Source: Bog-793 sp035625025 (GTDB taxonomy: Bacteria > Actinomycetota > Acidimicrobiia > Acidimicrobiales > Bog-793). Taken from it: a stretch of DNA of 64,000 nucleotides. The DNA lies in assembly GCA_035625025.1 (NCBI GenBank), contig DASPQJ010000041.1:17672-81671 (forward strand). Direction: 5' to 3'. A model generated the notes under the pieces. The model was given only the letters and a program-made list of their open reading frames with translations, searched no databases and was not told where the DNA came from. The position numbers were made by a program, and so were the translations under genes. Numbering within the stretch: the stretch's first letter is position 1; the number at the start of each line of letters is the position of its first letter. Shown here in pieces: positions 52,317 through 61,415 of this stretch.

Positions 52317-52485
52317 CGTCGCCTCCCCGCGTCACCGCGCCGGACCTTGCCGGACCACGGCTCCCCGTCAGTCTGACTCTGCTGCGATTGCCTTGCTTCT
52401 CCCCGCGTCCTGGCAGCCCCGGCGACGCGGGCCTTCCCGCAAGCCCGGTCGTCCGAGAGCTCCGTCACCTCACCCGTGGCGGACG

Positions 52486-54006
52486 TCACGGGGAGTCGTG
52501 CGGCGGCCGGGAAGGAAGGGCGATGAGCGCGAGGAGGGCACCCGCCGCGGTGACCCCCGCCCCGACGATGAGGGCAGTACGACTCCCGAGCGCGAAAGCG
52601 ACGCGGGCAGCCTGGGCGAGCTCGGCACCGACGAGGCCGCCGGCGATGCGGGCGACGGCGAGCGCGCCGCCGATCGAGCCGAGAATCGCGTGGGCGGCGA
52701 CGGCCGGCGCGTGGCTTCCGGCGATCACCGTCCGCATCGAGTGTTGGTAGCGGGTGGAAAGGACGCTGCCGAGGACCGCCACACCGACGGCGCCGCCGAC
52801 CTGCATCGCGGTCGAGTTCGTCGCCGAGCCGACGCCGGCGTCGGCTTGCGTCACCGCGCCGAGCACCGAGTCGATCGCCGCGGGCACGAGGAACCCCGCC
52901 CCGAGGCCGATGAGCAGCATCCCGGGCAGCTCCCGCAGGTAGGTCGCCGAAGCCACGGAAACGACGGCGATCTGGGCGAGCCCGCCGACGACGCTGAAAA
53001 GCGCGAGGACGACCACGAACTTCGTCCCGATCGACCGCACCGCCCACGACGAGACGAGCGCCCCGAGGGCGATGACCCCGGCAATGGGCAGGATCCGCAG
53101 TCCCGCACCGAGCGGCGAGTAGCCGAGGAAGAACTGGAGGAACTGGGTCATGATGAAAAGGCCCCCGAACAGGGCGAAAAGTCCCAGGCCGACGGACACG
53201 ACCGCGACGCTGAATCGCCGCGAGGCGAAAAACTCGAGCGGCAGCATCGGGTGGTCGATGGCGCGCTCCCAGGCGATGAATCCGGCGATCACCGCGACGC
53301 CGGCCGCGCCGGCGGCGAGAACCTCCGGCGACAGCCACCCCCGGTTTGGTCCCTCGATGATCGCCCAGAGGATCAGCCCGAGTCCGACGATCGAGAGCGC
53401 CGAACCGGCCGAGTCCGGCCGGTCCGGCGCGCGGCTACGCGACTCCGGCACGAACGCGAGCGTGCCCACGACGCCGACGATGACAACCGGCACGTTGACG
53501 AGGAACACCGAGCCCCACCAGAAGCGGCTGAGCAGAAGCCCGCCGGCGACCGGCCCGACGGCGATCCCGAGTCCGATCGTGCCGGACCAGATGCCGACGG
53601 CACGAGCCCGTTCGGCCGCCACCCGGAACAGGTCATTGACAATGGAGATCCCCGAGGGGATCGTCATCGCCGCGCCCGTGCCCATCACCGCCCGCCAGGC
53701 GATCAGCGGCCCGACGCTGCCGGAGAAGGCCGCGCCGAGGGAACCGGCACCGAAGACGACGAGACCGAGGACGAAGAACCTCTTGCGCCCGAAGCGATCG
53801 GCGAGACTCCCAGCGACGAGCAAAAATCCCCCGAAGGCCATGGCGTAGGCGTCGACGATCCACTGCAACTCGTCGGTCGTCGCCCGCAAGCGTTCGACGA
53901 GCGTCGGCAGGGCGACGTTGAGGATCGTGTTGTCGAGGTTCACGACGAGCACCGCGATGCAAAGGACGGTGAGCGCCAACCAGCGCGGACTCGTCGCCGC
54001 GCCCAC
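52486..54006 (-). CDS. MFS drug-efflux transporter (DHA2/EmrB-QacA type)
   Basis: A 506-residue proton-driven exporter with 14 transmembrane helices expected. Motifs: 'VLVVNLDNTILNVALPTLVE' (motif D1), 'LLVAGSLADRFGRKRFFVLG' (motif A), 'IAWRAVMGTGAAMTIPSGIS' (motif B) and 'GIAVGPVAGGLLLSRFWWGSVF' cut here as 'GPVAGGLLLSRFWW' (motif C). The GTG at 54006 is 4 nt after the TetR stop, so the two form one operon. The frame running up to 54204 is shadow of the TetR gene. Confidence 0.9.
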   Translation of the reverse strand: MGAATSPRWLALTVLCIAVLVVNLDNTILNVALPTLVERLRATTDELQWIVDAYAMAFGGFLLVAGSLADRFGRKRFFVLGLVVFGAGSLGAAFSGSVGPLIAWRAVMGTGAAMTIPSGISIVNDLFRVAAERARAVGIWSGTIGLGIAVGPVAGGLLLSRFWWGSVFLVNVPVVIVGVVGTLAFVPESRSRAPDRPDSAGSALSIVGLGLILWAIIEGPNRGWLSPEVLAAGAAGVAVIAGFIAWERAIDHPMLPLEFFASRRFSVAVVSVGLGLFALFGGLFIMTQFLQFFLGYSPLGAGLRILPIAGVIALGALVSSWAVRSIGTKFVVVLALFSVVGGLAQIAVVSVASATYLRELPGMLLIGLGAGFLVPAAIDSVLGAVTQADAGVGSATNSTAMQVGGAVGVAVLGSVLSTRYQHSMRTVIAGSHAPAVAAHAILGSIGGALAVARIAGGLVGAELAQAARVAFALGSRTALIVGAGVTAAGALLALIALPSRPPHDSP

Positions 54007-54010
54007 CCCC

Positions 54011-54736
54011 CTAGCGGGCGCCGCCACGCGGCGGCCGGGGTCGTCGCCGCACCGGAGGCTTCCGGGAGCCGTCCTCCGAGCCGATCGCCGCGCTCCTTGG
54101 CCGAGGGGCTCGCCCTCGCCGGACGCGACGGCCGAGGACGTCACCCACGGCATCCCGGAGGAGCGCCTCGAGTTCCTCGGCGGGCGCATCTTGCAGGAGG
54201 TCACCGTAGATGATGAGGGTGCTCAGCATCGCCCCGACCGCGCATCCGAATCGGACCCGGTCGCGCAGCGGCAGCGATCGGTCGCTCATCACACGGCGGA
54301 CCTCTTCGTTGAGATCCTCGTGCTCGGCCTCGTGCTCGCGGCGGTGCAGTTGCTCGAAAACCGACCGGTTCCGATCGTGCATCACGAAGATCTTGCGGTG
54401 GGCGAACATCTCGCCAACCAGTTCGTCGAGCAGGGCCGTCCAGGTCTCCATGCCGGTCGGTAACTGACCGAGCTGGGCGATCGCGCGCCGGCCGATCTCG
54501 TGGAGTCGGAGGTGCAACGCCATCAAGATCTCGTCCTTGCTGGCGAAGTGGTAGTAGATGGCGGCCTTGGAGATCCCGAGCTGCTCGGCGATCTCGCGCA
54601 GCGACGACTTGTCGAAGCCCTTCTCGATGAAGAGATCGAGCGCGATGTCGAGGATCCGGTCCCGCGTGCGGGTTCCCGCAGGGTCCTCGCCCTCCCCCGC
54701 CGATCGGCTGCGAACCGGGGCCTTCCTCTCGCTCAC
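54011..54736 (-). CDS. TetR-family repressor of the efflux block
   Basis: A 241-residue regulator: helix-turn-helix 'RILDIALDLFIEKGFDKSSL', 'REIAEQLGISKAAIYYHFAS', 'KDEILMALHLRLHEIGRRAI', followed by a ligand domain and a long Arg-rich tail (about 205-241, 'RRVRRGRAPRPRS'). It sits between two exporters, an MFS gene in its operon and an ABC pair on the other strand, so it is the likely repressor of both. The start is GTG 54736 near the shared promoter. Confidence 0.9.
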   Translation of the reverse strand: MSERKAPVRSRSAGEGEDPAGTRTRDRILDIALDLFIEKGFDKSSLREIAEQLGISKAAIYYHFASKDEILMALHLRLHEIGRRAIAQLGQLPTGMETWTALLDELVGEMFAHRKIFVMHDRNRSVFEQLHRREHEAEHEDLNEEVRRVMSDRSLPLRDRVRFGCAVGAMLSTLIIYGDLLQDAPAEELEALLRDAVGDVLGRRVRRGRAPRPRSAAIGSEDGSRKPPVRRRPRPPRGGAR

Positions 54737-54782
54737 GCTGCCCTCCGGACACGACGTCGCGCGTTCACTATATCCGAGCTAC

Positions 54783-54811
54783 TTGACGACCGGTAAGCAT
54801 TTACCTACCAT
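54783..54811 (+). promoter_or_regulatory. drrA-like promoter with dyad operator in the spacer
   Basis: TTGACG (54783-54788), 17 bp, TACCAT (54806-54811): a good sigma-70-type promoter for the ABC pair. The dyad GGTAA-GCAT-TTACC (54792-54805) lies wholly in the spacer, and weaker half-sites with core GACCG flank it (left 'TTGACGACCG', right inverse of 'CGGTCAGTAA'). This is where a TetR repressor would sit to exclude RNA polymerase. Confidence 0.6.
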
Positions 54812-54849
54812 GCGGTCAGTAAGTGGCGTGGCGAGCGGACGGGTGCGGG

Positions 54850-55842
54850 ATGAGCGACGAGTCGATGATCGAGGTCGAGGATCTCACCAAGCGCTTCGGT
54901 GCGACCGTCGCCCTCGCGGGCGTCAGCTTCAGCGTCCCCCGGGGAGCGATCCTCGGGCTTCTCGGTCCCAACGGTGCCGGCAAGACGACGGCCCTGCGGA
55001 TCCTGACGACGCTCACGATGCCCGACCGTGGCAAGGCTCGAGTCGCCGGCTTCGACGTCGTCCACGACGCCGCGGCGGTTCGCCGCAACATCGGGGTCGC
55101 GGCCCAGGACGCGACGCTCGACGAGACCCTGACCGGGCGTCAGAACCTCGTGATGGTGGCACGTCTCAGCGGGCTCGCTCGCGTTCATGCCCGAGGACGC
55201 GCGAACGAGCTCCTCGAACAGTTCGAGCTCGTCGACGCGGCGGACCGCCTCCTCAAGGAGTACTCCGGCGGGATGCGCCGACGCCTCGACGTCGCGGCGA
55301 GCCTCGTCGCGCGACCGCCGGTGCTCTTCTTTGACGAGCCGACGACGGGGCTCGACCCGACGAGCAGGGCGCGGGTATGGCAGATCATCCGCGGCCTCGT
55401 CGCCGACGGCGCCACGGTGCTTCTCACGACGCAGTATCTCGACGAAGCCGACGAGCTCGCCGACCGGATCGTCGTCCTCAACCACGGTCGGGTGATCGCC
55501 GACGGCACCGCTGCCGAGCTGAAAGCCCGCACGGGTGAAGCCCGCCTCGAGGTGACCCTGAGCGGGCCCCACCCCGAAGCGGCCGCGGCCCTCGCCCCGT
55601 TCGTCCTCGGGGACGTGCAGGTGAGCCAGGACGGCCAGAGGTTGCGCGGCCGGGTGCGCCGCGAGGACGGCCTGGCGACGACCGTCGTCCGAGCACTCGA
55701 TGGCGCCCACGTCACCGTCGACGACGTCATCGTCCACCAGGCGTCGCTCGACGATGTCTTCTTCGCCCTCACCGACGGACGGCGCCGCGCCGCCGACGAG
55801 CTCGACGAAGTCGGCGCCGACACGGGAATCGCAAGCCGGTGA
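54850..55842 (+). CDS. DrrA-type ABC exporter ATP-binding protein
   Basis: A 330-residue ATPase of the daunorubicin-resistance family: Walker A 'LGPNGAGKTTALRILTTL', 'VAAQDATLDETLTGRQNLVM' (Q-loop), signature 'KEYSGGMRRRLDVAASL', Walker B 'VLFFDEPTTGLDPTSRARVW', and the family's C-terminal domain (about 230-330). ATG 54850 chosen; GTG 54823 in frame is less likely. It is coupled to the permease by GTGA. Confidence 0.92.
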   Translation: MSDESMIEVEDLTKRFGATVALAGVSFSVPRGAILGLLGPNGAGKTTALRILTTLTMPDRGKARVAGFDVVHDAAAVRRNIGVAAQDATLDETLTGRQNLVMVARLSGLARVHARGRANELLEQFELVDAADRLLKEYSGGMRRRLDVAASLVARPPVLFFDEPTTGLDPTSRARVWQIIRGLVADGATVLLTTQYLDEADELADRIVVLNHGRVIADGTAAELKARTGEARLEVTLSGPHPEAAAALAPFVLGDVQVSQDGQRLRGRVRREDGLATTVVRALDGAHVTVDDVIVHQASLDDVFFALTDGRRRAADELDEVGADTGIASR

Positions 55843-56693
55843 CGACCGCCGCGCCGCTACCCGTCGCGCCGCGGATCCGGCAACCGAAGCCGCCCCGTTT
55901 GCGGTCCCAGCTGCGCGACGTCGCCGTCATGACGTATCGCAACTTGGTCCACATCCGCCGTGAGCCGTTGCAACTGTCGGACGTGACGCTCCAGCCAGCG
56001 CTTTTCACACTGCTCTTCGTCTACATCCTCGGTGCCGGTGTCGTGCTCCCCGGCGGGGGCACCTACGTCGACTTCGCCATCGCCGGACTCCTCGCCATGA
56101 ACCTCGTCACGTCGTCGATGGGGACCGCCGTCGGGCTGAGCACCGACCTCAACACGGGGGTGATCGACCGTTTCCGGACGACGCCGATGTGGCGCCCGGC
56201 GGTGCTCGTCGGCCGCTCCGTCACCGACCTTCTCACCTCGGTCATGTGCGCCGCGATCGTCACCATCACGGCCCTCGCGATCGGCTGGCGCCCCGACGCC
56301 GGAATCGGGGCGGTGCTGGGAGGATTCGCGCTGTTCCTGCTCTTCGCCTACGCCCTGTCGTGGGGGTGCGGCTGTCTCGGGCTCGTGAGCAAGGGCCCCG
56401 AATCCGCCCAGGGAATCGGCCTCGTGATCCTCTTCCCGGCCGCGATCGTCTCGAACGCCTTCGTGCCGACCCAGCGCATGCCAACCGTGATGCGCGTCTT
56501 TGCCAACTGGAACCCGATCAGCGTCGTCACCGACGCCTGTCGGCAGCTCTGGGGCAACCCCAACCCGTCCGCGGCGATCCAGACGTGGCCGATGGAGCAC
56601 GCCCTGGCGGCTTCTCTCCTGTGGTCTTTCGGCCTGCTCGCCGTGTTCGCGCCCCTGGCGGTCCACCTCTTCCGCCGGCGGACGACCAACTGA
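55839..56693 (+). CDS. DrrB-type ABC-2 exporter permease
   Basis: A 284-residue ABC-2 membrane subunit with six helices: 'VAVMTYRNLVHIRREPLQLS', 'LFTLLFVYILGAGVVLPGG', 'NTGVIDRFRTTPMWRPAVL', 'PAAIVSNAFVPTQRMPTVMR' and 'NWNPISVVTDACRQLWGNP'. It pairs with the upstream ATPase to export hydrophobic compounds or lipids. The GTG start overlaps the ATPase stop. Confidence 0.9.
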   Translation: MTTAAPLPVAPRIRQPKPPRLRSQLRDVAVMTYRNLVHIRREPLQLSDVTLQPALFTLLFVYILGAGVVLPGGGTYVDFAIAGLLAMNLVTSSMGTAVGLSTDLNTGVIDRFRTTPMWRPAVLVGRSVTDLLTSVMCAAIVTITALAIGWRPDAGIGAVLGGFALFLLFAYALSWGCGCLGLVSKGPESAQGIGLVILFPAAIVSNAFVPTQRMPTVMRVFANWNPISVVTDACRQLWGNPNPSAAIQTWPMEHALAASLLWSFGLLAVFAPLAVHLFRRRTTN

Positions 56694-56763
56694 TTCCGGC
56701 CGACCTCGCCTCGCCGCTCGCGCGCTCGCCAACCGGCCCGACGCCGGGCGGGGACGGGCTCGG

Positions 56764-57153
56764 CTATCCGACGAAGGACTCGATCTGCTTGACGAGCTTG
56801 TCCTCGACCTCGAAGTTCCACGCCGTCTCGGCGACGTCCACGATCAAGAACAGATCCGAGATCAGCAGCGTCTCGATCGCCGCGACACCCAGGTGCTGCA
56901 GCCATTTCCCGATGCCGACCTTGACCGTGAAATCGTTCGGCTGACCGGTGATCGAGATGGAAAGGGCGCGGTCGGCGTCGATGACGTCGCGCAAAAAACC
57001 ACCCTTTTTCGCCTGGATCACGACACCCTCGGAGCTCGGCGCCGAAGACTGGGTCGTGAAGCCCTCGGTCTTGAGATACCCCTCGATCTTCGACTGCAAG
57101 TCGCTGAGGTCGGTGCCCTTGTTCTGGAACTGCTCAACCTTTTCGCCGATCAT
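56764..57153 (-). CDS. Conserved-looking protein of unknown function
   Basis: A 129-residue soluble protein: 'MIGEKVEQFQNKGTDLSDLQ', 'VIQAKKGGFLRDVIDADRAL', 'SISITGQPNDFTVKVGIGKW' and 'NFEVEDKLVKQIESFVG'. The 'GQPNDFTVKVGIGKW' box looks like a conserved core seen in actinobacterial and archaeal proteins, but I know no function. One hydrophobic stretch ('AIETLLISDLFLIVDVA') may be buried or membrane-touching. ATG 57153 has TTAGGAGAGA upstream. Confidence 0.7.
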   Translation of the reverse strand: MIGEKVEQFQNKGTDLSDLQSKIEGYLKTEGFTTQSSAPSSEGVVIQAKKGGFLRDVIDADRALSISITGQPNDFTVKVGIGKWLQHLGVAAIETLLISDLFLIVDVAETAWNFEVEDKLVKQIESFVG

Positions 57154-57204
57154 CGGTCTCTCCTAACTACCGGGGAATGGGCAACAGCTCTGTCGGCGAG
57201 CACA

Positions 57205-58260
57205 CTAACAAGCGCCGCCGCTCGCACCCCTGCCCCGGCCGTGCTCCAAGCCGGCCGCGACGACGCAGCTCCTGCCGTCCGGTCGGAAGCCAGCTGAGAC
57301 GAAGGCCCTGGTCAGGGTCTCACCGGCGAGACGAACCGTGTCGAAGTCGGAGGCGTTGTCGAGGTTGAACACCATCCCGTCGAGACCGACCTCGAGGTAG
57401 CCACCGACCTGTTCGCACAGCGCGTCGGGACCGCCCGCGATGGCAGAAGCGCGGTAGCAGGCCTCGTCCATCCCCCATGCCCGGACCATGAGGCGCCTCC
57501 GGCGCGCCGCTTCGGCATCGGTCGGGACGATGACCAGCGCGCCGAGGCGAGTCTTCGTGATCTCGACCTGGTCGCGACCGGTCGCCGCGCCGGGACCGGC
57601 CAGGACGTCGAACCTGTGACGGATGGTGTCTAGGTCGCCGAAGAGGTTGCAAGCGTCGGCATACCTGGCGACGAGCGCCAGCATGCGGATCTCGTCGGAG
57701 CCGCCGACGAGAATCGGGATCCCCTCGGCGCGGATCGGCCGGGGATAGTTGAGGGCGTGGTCGATGCGGTAGCAGCGGACGGTGAAGCTCGGCGCGTCCG
57801 CGGCGTAGATAGCGCGGCAGATCTGGAGCGCCTCTTTGGGACGCGTCATCCGCTCGCCGACCGACGGGAAACCGGAACCAGTCGGCGGGCTCGTCGTCGT
57901 TCCCGGCGGCACCGATCCCGTGGATCGCCCGACCGCCCGAGACGACGTCGAGGGTCGTCACGATCGGGGCGAGCAAAGCGGGGTTGCGGTAAGCGACGCC
58001 GCTGACCATCGTGCCGAGGCTGGCGCGTCTCGTGCGCGCTGCGACCCAATGAGCAGCGTGTAGGACTCGAGCATCGGGTCGGTGTGGGACCCAGAACCCG
58101 GAATCTGCTCGTAGTGGTCCATCACCCACCCGGAGTCGAACCCCGGCTCCTCGGCCGTGACGAAGACCTTCGCGATCTGCTCGAAAGAATCGCGGTCCGC
58201 GACGCCTGCGAACGTGAAGTTTGGGATCTGCGGGCCCCATCGGGTGACGGCGATCGCGCT
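57205..58260 (-). pseudogene. Relic of an LLM-class F420-dependent oxidoreductase
   Basis: Three frames read in turn give a luciferase-like F420 oxidoreductase of about 320 residues. First: 'GPQIPNFTFAGVADRDSFEQ', 'DSGWVMDHYEQIPGSGSHTD', 'PMLESYTLLI'. Second: 'RRASLGTMVSGVAYRNPALL', 'VTTLDVVSGGRAIHGIGAAG', 'NDDEPADWFRFP'. Third: 'PSVGERMTRPKEALQICRAI', 'NYPRPIRAEGIPILVGGSDE', 'TKTRLGALVIVPTD', 'LDGMVFNLDNASDFDTVRLA'. The joins lie near 58040 and 57870. The third part alone is a 235-codon frame that could be mistaken for a gene. Confidence 0.78.
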
Positions 58261-58427
58261 CCTTTCCGGTCCGCCCCTACGACACGGTGCAAAGTGCCCT
58301 TCGAACGTAGTGGGAGGGCGGGTCAGTCAAGGCCGCCGACACCCATCGCGAGACTCGGGAGGCCTGGCGACACGCCCGCCCGCCCCGCCGCTACCGTCAT
58401 TCCGAAAAGAACTGCTGGGGGGTTGCG

Positions 58428-59303
58428 GTGAGTCTGCTCGCCCTGATCGGTCTCACGGTGCTCGCCGGGTTGGCCGGTGCCGGCATCGCCGGCGTGACGA
58501 TCACGGTGTTCCTCCACCGTGGCATCACCCACGGTTCGCACCGGATGAAGCCCGTCGTCTACGCCGCCGGGCGGTGGCTCACGTTCTTCACCGTATACAT
58601 GCGCCACTGGGAATGGCGCCGGATCCACCGCAAGCACCACCTGTATACCGACGTCTGGATCGACGAGATCCGCCACGACCCGCACTCGCCGATCGTCATC
58701 ACCCAGCGTCAGGGCATCGACGGGTACCGGCGCGTCTCGTGGCACATGGCGGCCATTTTCCACGCCGAGGCGAAACTGCCGGACATCCGGGACGACACCT
58801 ACGACAACCCCAAGCTCGACCGGCCCTTCGACGCGCTTGACCGCCGCGTCTTTGACCATCCCGTCCGGGGAGCCGTCGTCGCCGGCATCGTCTACGCGGT
58901 CCTGTTCGCCCTGGCCGCCCCGCCCGTGCTCAGCGTGACGCGCACCCCCCTGTGGGAGCTCGCCTGCGTCGTCGCCGGGGTCGCCGCCCTCGCCGTCCAC
59001 ATCTGGGTCCTGTTGCGGTTCGGAGGCGCGATCAACTCCGACTGCCACCGCGGCAAGGTCTGGGTCGAGGGCGCCGGTTTCGCGAAGAACGTGAAACTGC
59101 TGTCGTTCCTCATCTTCGGCGAGGGCGAGCACCTCACCCACCATCTCTACCCGCAGTTCGCGAGGATCAGCGCCCGCTGGGATCTCGGCTGGCGCGTGAT
59201 CGCCGTCCTCCGCTTCCTCGGACTCACCGAAGTCGTCGTCGACCGCGAGACCGTCTTGGCGACGCGCCGTCTCGTCAAAGAAGCAACTTCGGCCCGATCG
59301 TGA
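58428..59303 (+). CDS. Acyl-CoA/acyl-lipid fatty acid desaturase
   Basis: A 291-residue membrane di-iron desaturase. Three His boxes: 'FLHRGITHGSHRM' (HxxxxH), 'RRIHRKHHLYTD' (HxxHH) and 'GEHLTHHLYPQ' (HxxHH). This matches the delta-9/acyl-CoA desaturase type. About four membrane helices. It would introduce a double bond into membrane fatty acids. GTG start with GGGGGG upstream; TACCGT at 58392-58397 may be the -10. No electron-donor gene is adjacent. Confidence 0.88.
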   Translation: MSLLALIGLTVLAGLAGAGIAGVTITVFLHRGITHGSHRMKPVVYAAGRWLTFFTVYMRHWEWRRIHRKHHLYTDVWIDEIRHDPHSPIVITQRQGIDGYRRVSWHMAAIFHAEAKLPDIRDDTYDNPKLDRPFDALDRRVFDHPVRGAVVAGIVYAVLFALAAPPVLSVTRTPLWELACVVAGVAALAVHIWVLLRFGGAINSDCHRGKVWVEGAGFAKNVKLLSFLIFGEGEHLTHHLYPQFARISARWDLGWRVIAVLRFLGLTEVVVDRETVLATRRLVKEATSARS

Positions 59304-59304
59304 C

Positions 59305-59843
59305 GTTCTGCGCACCCGTCTTCGGAGCGCCTCGCCCGGCTTCTACGCGCCGCCGCCGTCACGGGTGTCCTGCGGGAGTTCGACCATTCGCCGCGCCGGA
59401 CCGCCCATGCCGGCGCGCTCGGCTACCCGGTCGGCGCCATCGCCAACAGCCTCGTCTTCGTGGCCGAAGGCGCGCCGGTGCTCATCTGCGAGAGCGGTGC
59501 CCGCCGGGTTGACACCGGACTCGTCACGACCAGCCAGGGCGGGGCAGCGATGAGGCGGGCCCGTCGACGAGGTCCCCGCCGCGACCGGCCAGCCGATCGC
59601 CCCGGTCGGCCACCCGGACCAGGCCCCGCGCCGATCGACTCCGCGCTTCAGCGCTCAGACGATCTGGGCCTCGGCGGGCACGCCGCAGACGGTCTTCCGA
59701 TGACCTTCGGAGAGCTCGCCCGCATCGCCGAGGCGACCGAGGCCGAAGTGGCGACGGATTCCGAACCACCGGAAGAGCCAGCCTCCCCGGCCTCGCCACA
59801 GAACGGGAGCGACCGCGAGCAAACGGGGCTCCGACGCGGCTGA
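59305..59843 (+). pseudogene. Relic of YbaK/EbsC-type aminoacyl-tRNA deacylase
   Basis: The first half reads in one frame: 'HPSSERLARLLRAAAVTGVL', 'REFDHSPRRTAHAGALGYPV', 'GAIANSLVFVAEGAPVLICE', 'SGARRVDTGLVTTS'. This is the YbaK fold with its 'NSLVF' box. After about 59560 the family sequence jumps frames: 'VDEVPAATGQPIAPVGHPDQ' in one, 'TIWASAGTPQTVF' next, and 'MTFGELARIAEATEAEVATD' back in the first. At least two frameshifts after the mid-point destroy the active-site half. It lies directly behind the desaturase. Confidence 0.75.
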
Positions 59844-60181
59844 GCGCCCCCGCGGGGACGCTCAGCCCTGAAGCGCCCGTGAAAGGCGTCTCTGACTGAT
59901 TGGAGCATATGCGACGGCGAAGCCGCCTGTCGAGACACGCACGGTGCCAATTCGCCCCTCCCGAGGTCACAGAGCCCGCCGGCCGACCGCCCCAGTCCGC
60001 GGCACGGCGCACGGAGCTCAGGAAGAACCGCCTTCCCGTTCGCGGGTGAGCTCGGCGGGCCCCAGCTCCCGTCCCGGCTCGTTGGAACGTCCGACGTTTG
60101 CCGCGGTCGAGGCACGACGGGCGGCAGCGCGGCGGTCATAATCCGCCTGCAAGACTCTTCCTACAACCCGAGGGGCACCCG
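59844..60181. other. 338-bp stretch with no gene; promoter of the next gene at its end
   Basis: No family resemblance on either strand. CATAAT at 60139-60144 may be the -10 of the secreted-protein gene, and GAGGGGC before 60182 its ribosome binding site. Confidence 0.45.
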
Positions 60182-60739
60182 ATGCGTCGACCGCAGACCG
60201 ACTGGAAAAGAATCATCGGCGTCGCAGCGCTGGCAAGCGCCGCCGTCTTCGTCCCCCTGGCGACGCTTCTCGCGGCGGCGCCCGCGCCACCCGCCGGCGC
60301 CGCCGGCGCGCCCGGGTGCGCGACCTCCGGGCTCGTCGTCTGGCTGGACACCGAGGGCATCGGCACGGCCGGTGCCACCTACTACAACCTCGAGTTCACC
60401 AACCTTTCCGGCAGAACCTGCACGATGTACGCCTATCCGGGAGTCTCGGCAATCAACCTCGCCGGCGGCCAGCTCGGGAGCGCGGCGCACTACAGCAGCT
60501 TGAAGCGGCCCGTTGTCGTGACGCTCGCGGACGGCGGCACTGCGACTGCGGTGGTGCGGATCACCGACACCGGGGTCTACCCGCCGTCCCGATGCCACCA
60601 AGTGCAAGCCGCGGGGCTGCGGGTCTACCCCCCGGACCAGCTCACGGCCCGAGTGGTCCCGTTCCCCTTCCTCGCCTGCTCGCGCTCCGGGCCGATCTTC
60701 CTCAACGTGCAACCGGTCGAAAAAGGCACGTCCGGCTGA
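60182..60739 (+). CDS. Secreted DUF4232-type protein
   Basis: A 185-residue exported protein: a long signal sequence (about 1-42; 'IIGVAALASAAVFVPLATLL', 'AAAPAPPAGAAGA'). The mature domain matches the DUF4232 pattern: 'GLVVWLDTEGIGTAGATYYN', 'LEFTNLSGRTCTMYAYPGVS', 'RPVVVTLADGGTATAVVRI' and 'PPSRCHQVQAAGLRVYPPDQ'. Cys pairs may form disulfides. The function of this actinobacterial family is unknown. ATG 60182. Confidence 0.82.
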   Translation: MRRPQTDWKRIIGVAALASAAVFVPLATLLAAAPAPPAGAAGAPGCATSGLVVWLDTEGIGTAGATYYNLEFTNLSGRTCTMYAYPGVSAINLAGGQLGSAAHYSSLKRPVVVTLADGGTATAVVRITDTGVYPPSRCHQVQAAGLRVYPPDQLTARVVPFPFLACSRSGPIFLNVQPVEKGTSG

Positions 60740-60875
60740 GGCGGAGCGCCACCGGAGGCACGACCGCCACGGCCTCGAACCCGATCCGCAGCTTGCGGAA
60801 TCCCCTGTGAGCCCGACCCATCCGTCGCAGGTCGAATTCGTCGCAACTCCGCACCGGCAATCCGAGGCGCAACGG

Positions 60876-61415
60876 CTACGACTTGCAGCTCCAGCTGCCG
60901 CTGATCTCGATCGTGGCGCCGTTCATGGTGGCCAGGGAAGCGCTGATCGAGCCCGTCTCAGCCGCGACAGTCACGGTCCCGCTCTTGGCGTAGAAGGTGT
61001 CTTTCGGCAGGATCATCGACTCCTGCGCCAAGTTCTTCGGGGAGGGCTGAAGCTCGACCCTCGGTTCCGCCGTCAGGGCGCCGGAGATCTCGAACTTGCC
61101 GGTCTTTTTCTCGGTGATGAGGAGACTCCAGCTCTGGACACCCTCGGAGAATCCCGAGATCGAGCCCACGAGGTCGTTCACGTCCGTCAGGCCGTTGGTC
61201 TTGACGAGATTGTTGAGGCATCCGGCAAACGGCCCGGCACGCAAGGCGCCCTTGCCCGCTCCGGTGATCTGGAAGCTGGTCTTCGCCGCGCTGCCGTGGC
61301 GCACCGTCGAGGCGCTCGTCGCGCCCGCCCCGACGAAGCCTGTCGCCCCGACAAACAGAGCCAATGCCGCGACCCAGCCCATCAACCGGTCGTGCCCACG
61401 CCTGCGCTTCGCCAT
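60876..61415 (-). CDS. Secreted protein of unknown function
   Basis: A 179-residue exported protein: signal peptide about 1-36 ('RLMGWVAALALFVGATGFVG', cleavage near 'TSA'). The mature part is beta-rich: 'TSFQITGAGKGALRAGPFAG', 'SWSLLITEKKTGKFEISGAL' and 'ATIEISGSWSCKS'. Two Cys (one near the middle, one at the very end) could pair. No family recognised. ATG with AGGAGG 5 nt upstream, a strong leadered start. Confidence 0.75.
   Translation of the reverse strand: MAKRRRGHDRLMGWVAALALFVGATGFVGAGATSASTVRHGSAAKTSFQITGAGKGALRAGPFAGCLNNLVKTNGLTDVNDLVGSISGFSEGVQSWSLLITEKKTGKFEISGALTAEPRVELQPSPKNLAQESMILPKDTFYAKSGTVTVAAETGSISASLATMNGATIEISGSWSCKS

Noticed and set aside
57205..57912. Stand-alone 235-residue oxidoreductase
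   Set aside because: It lacks the N-terminal third of the LLM fold, which is readable in the other two frames just upstream; called a relic instead.
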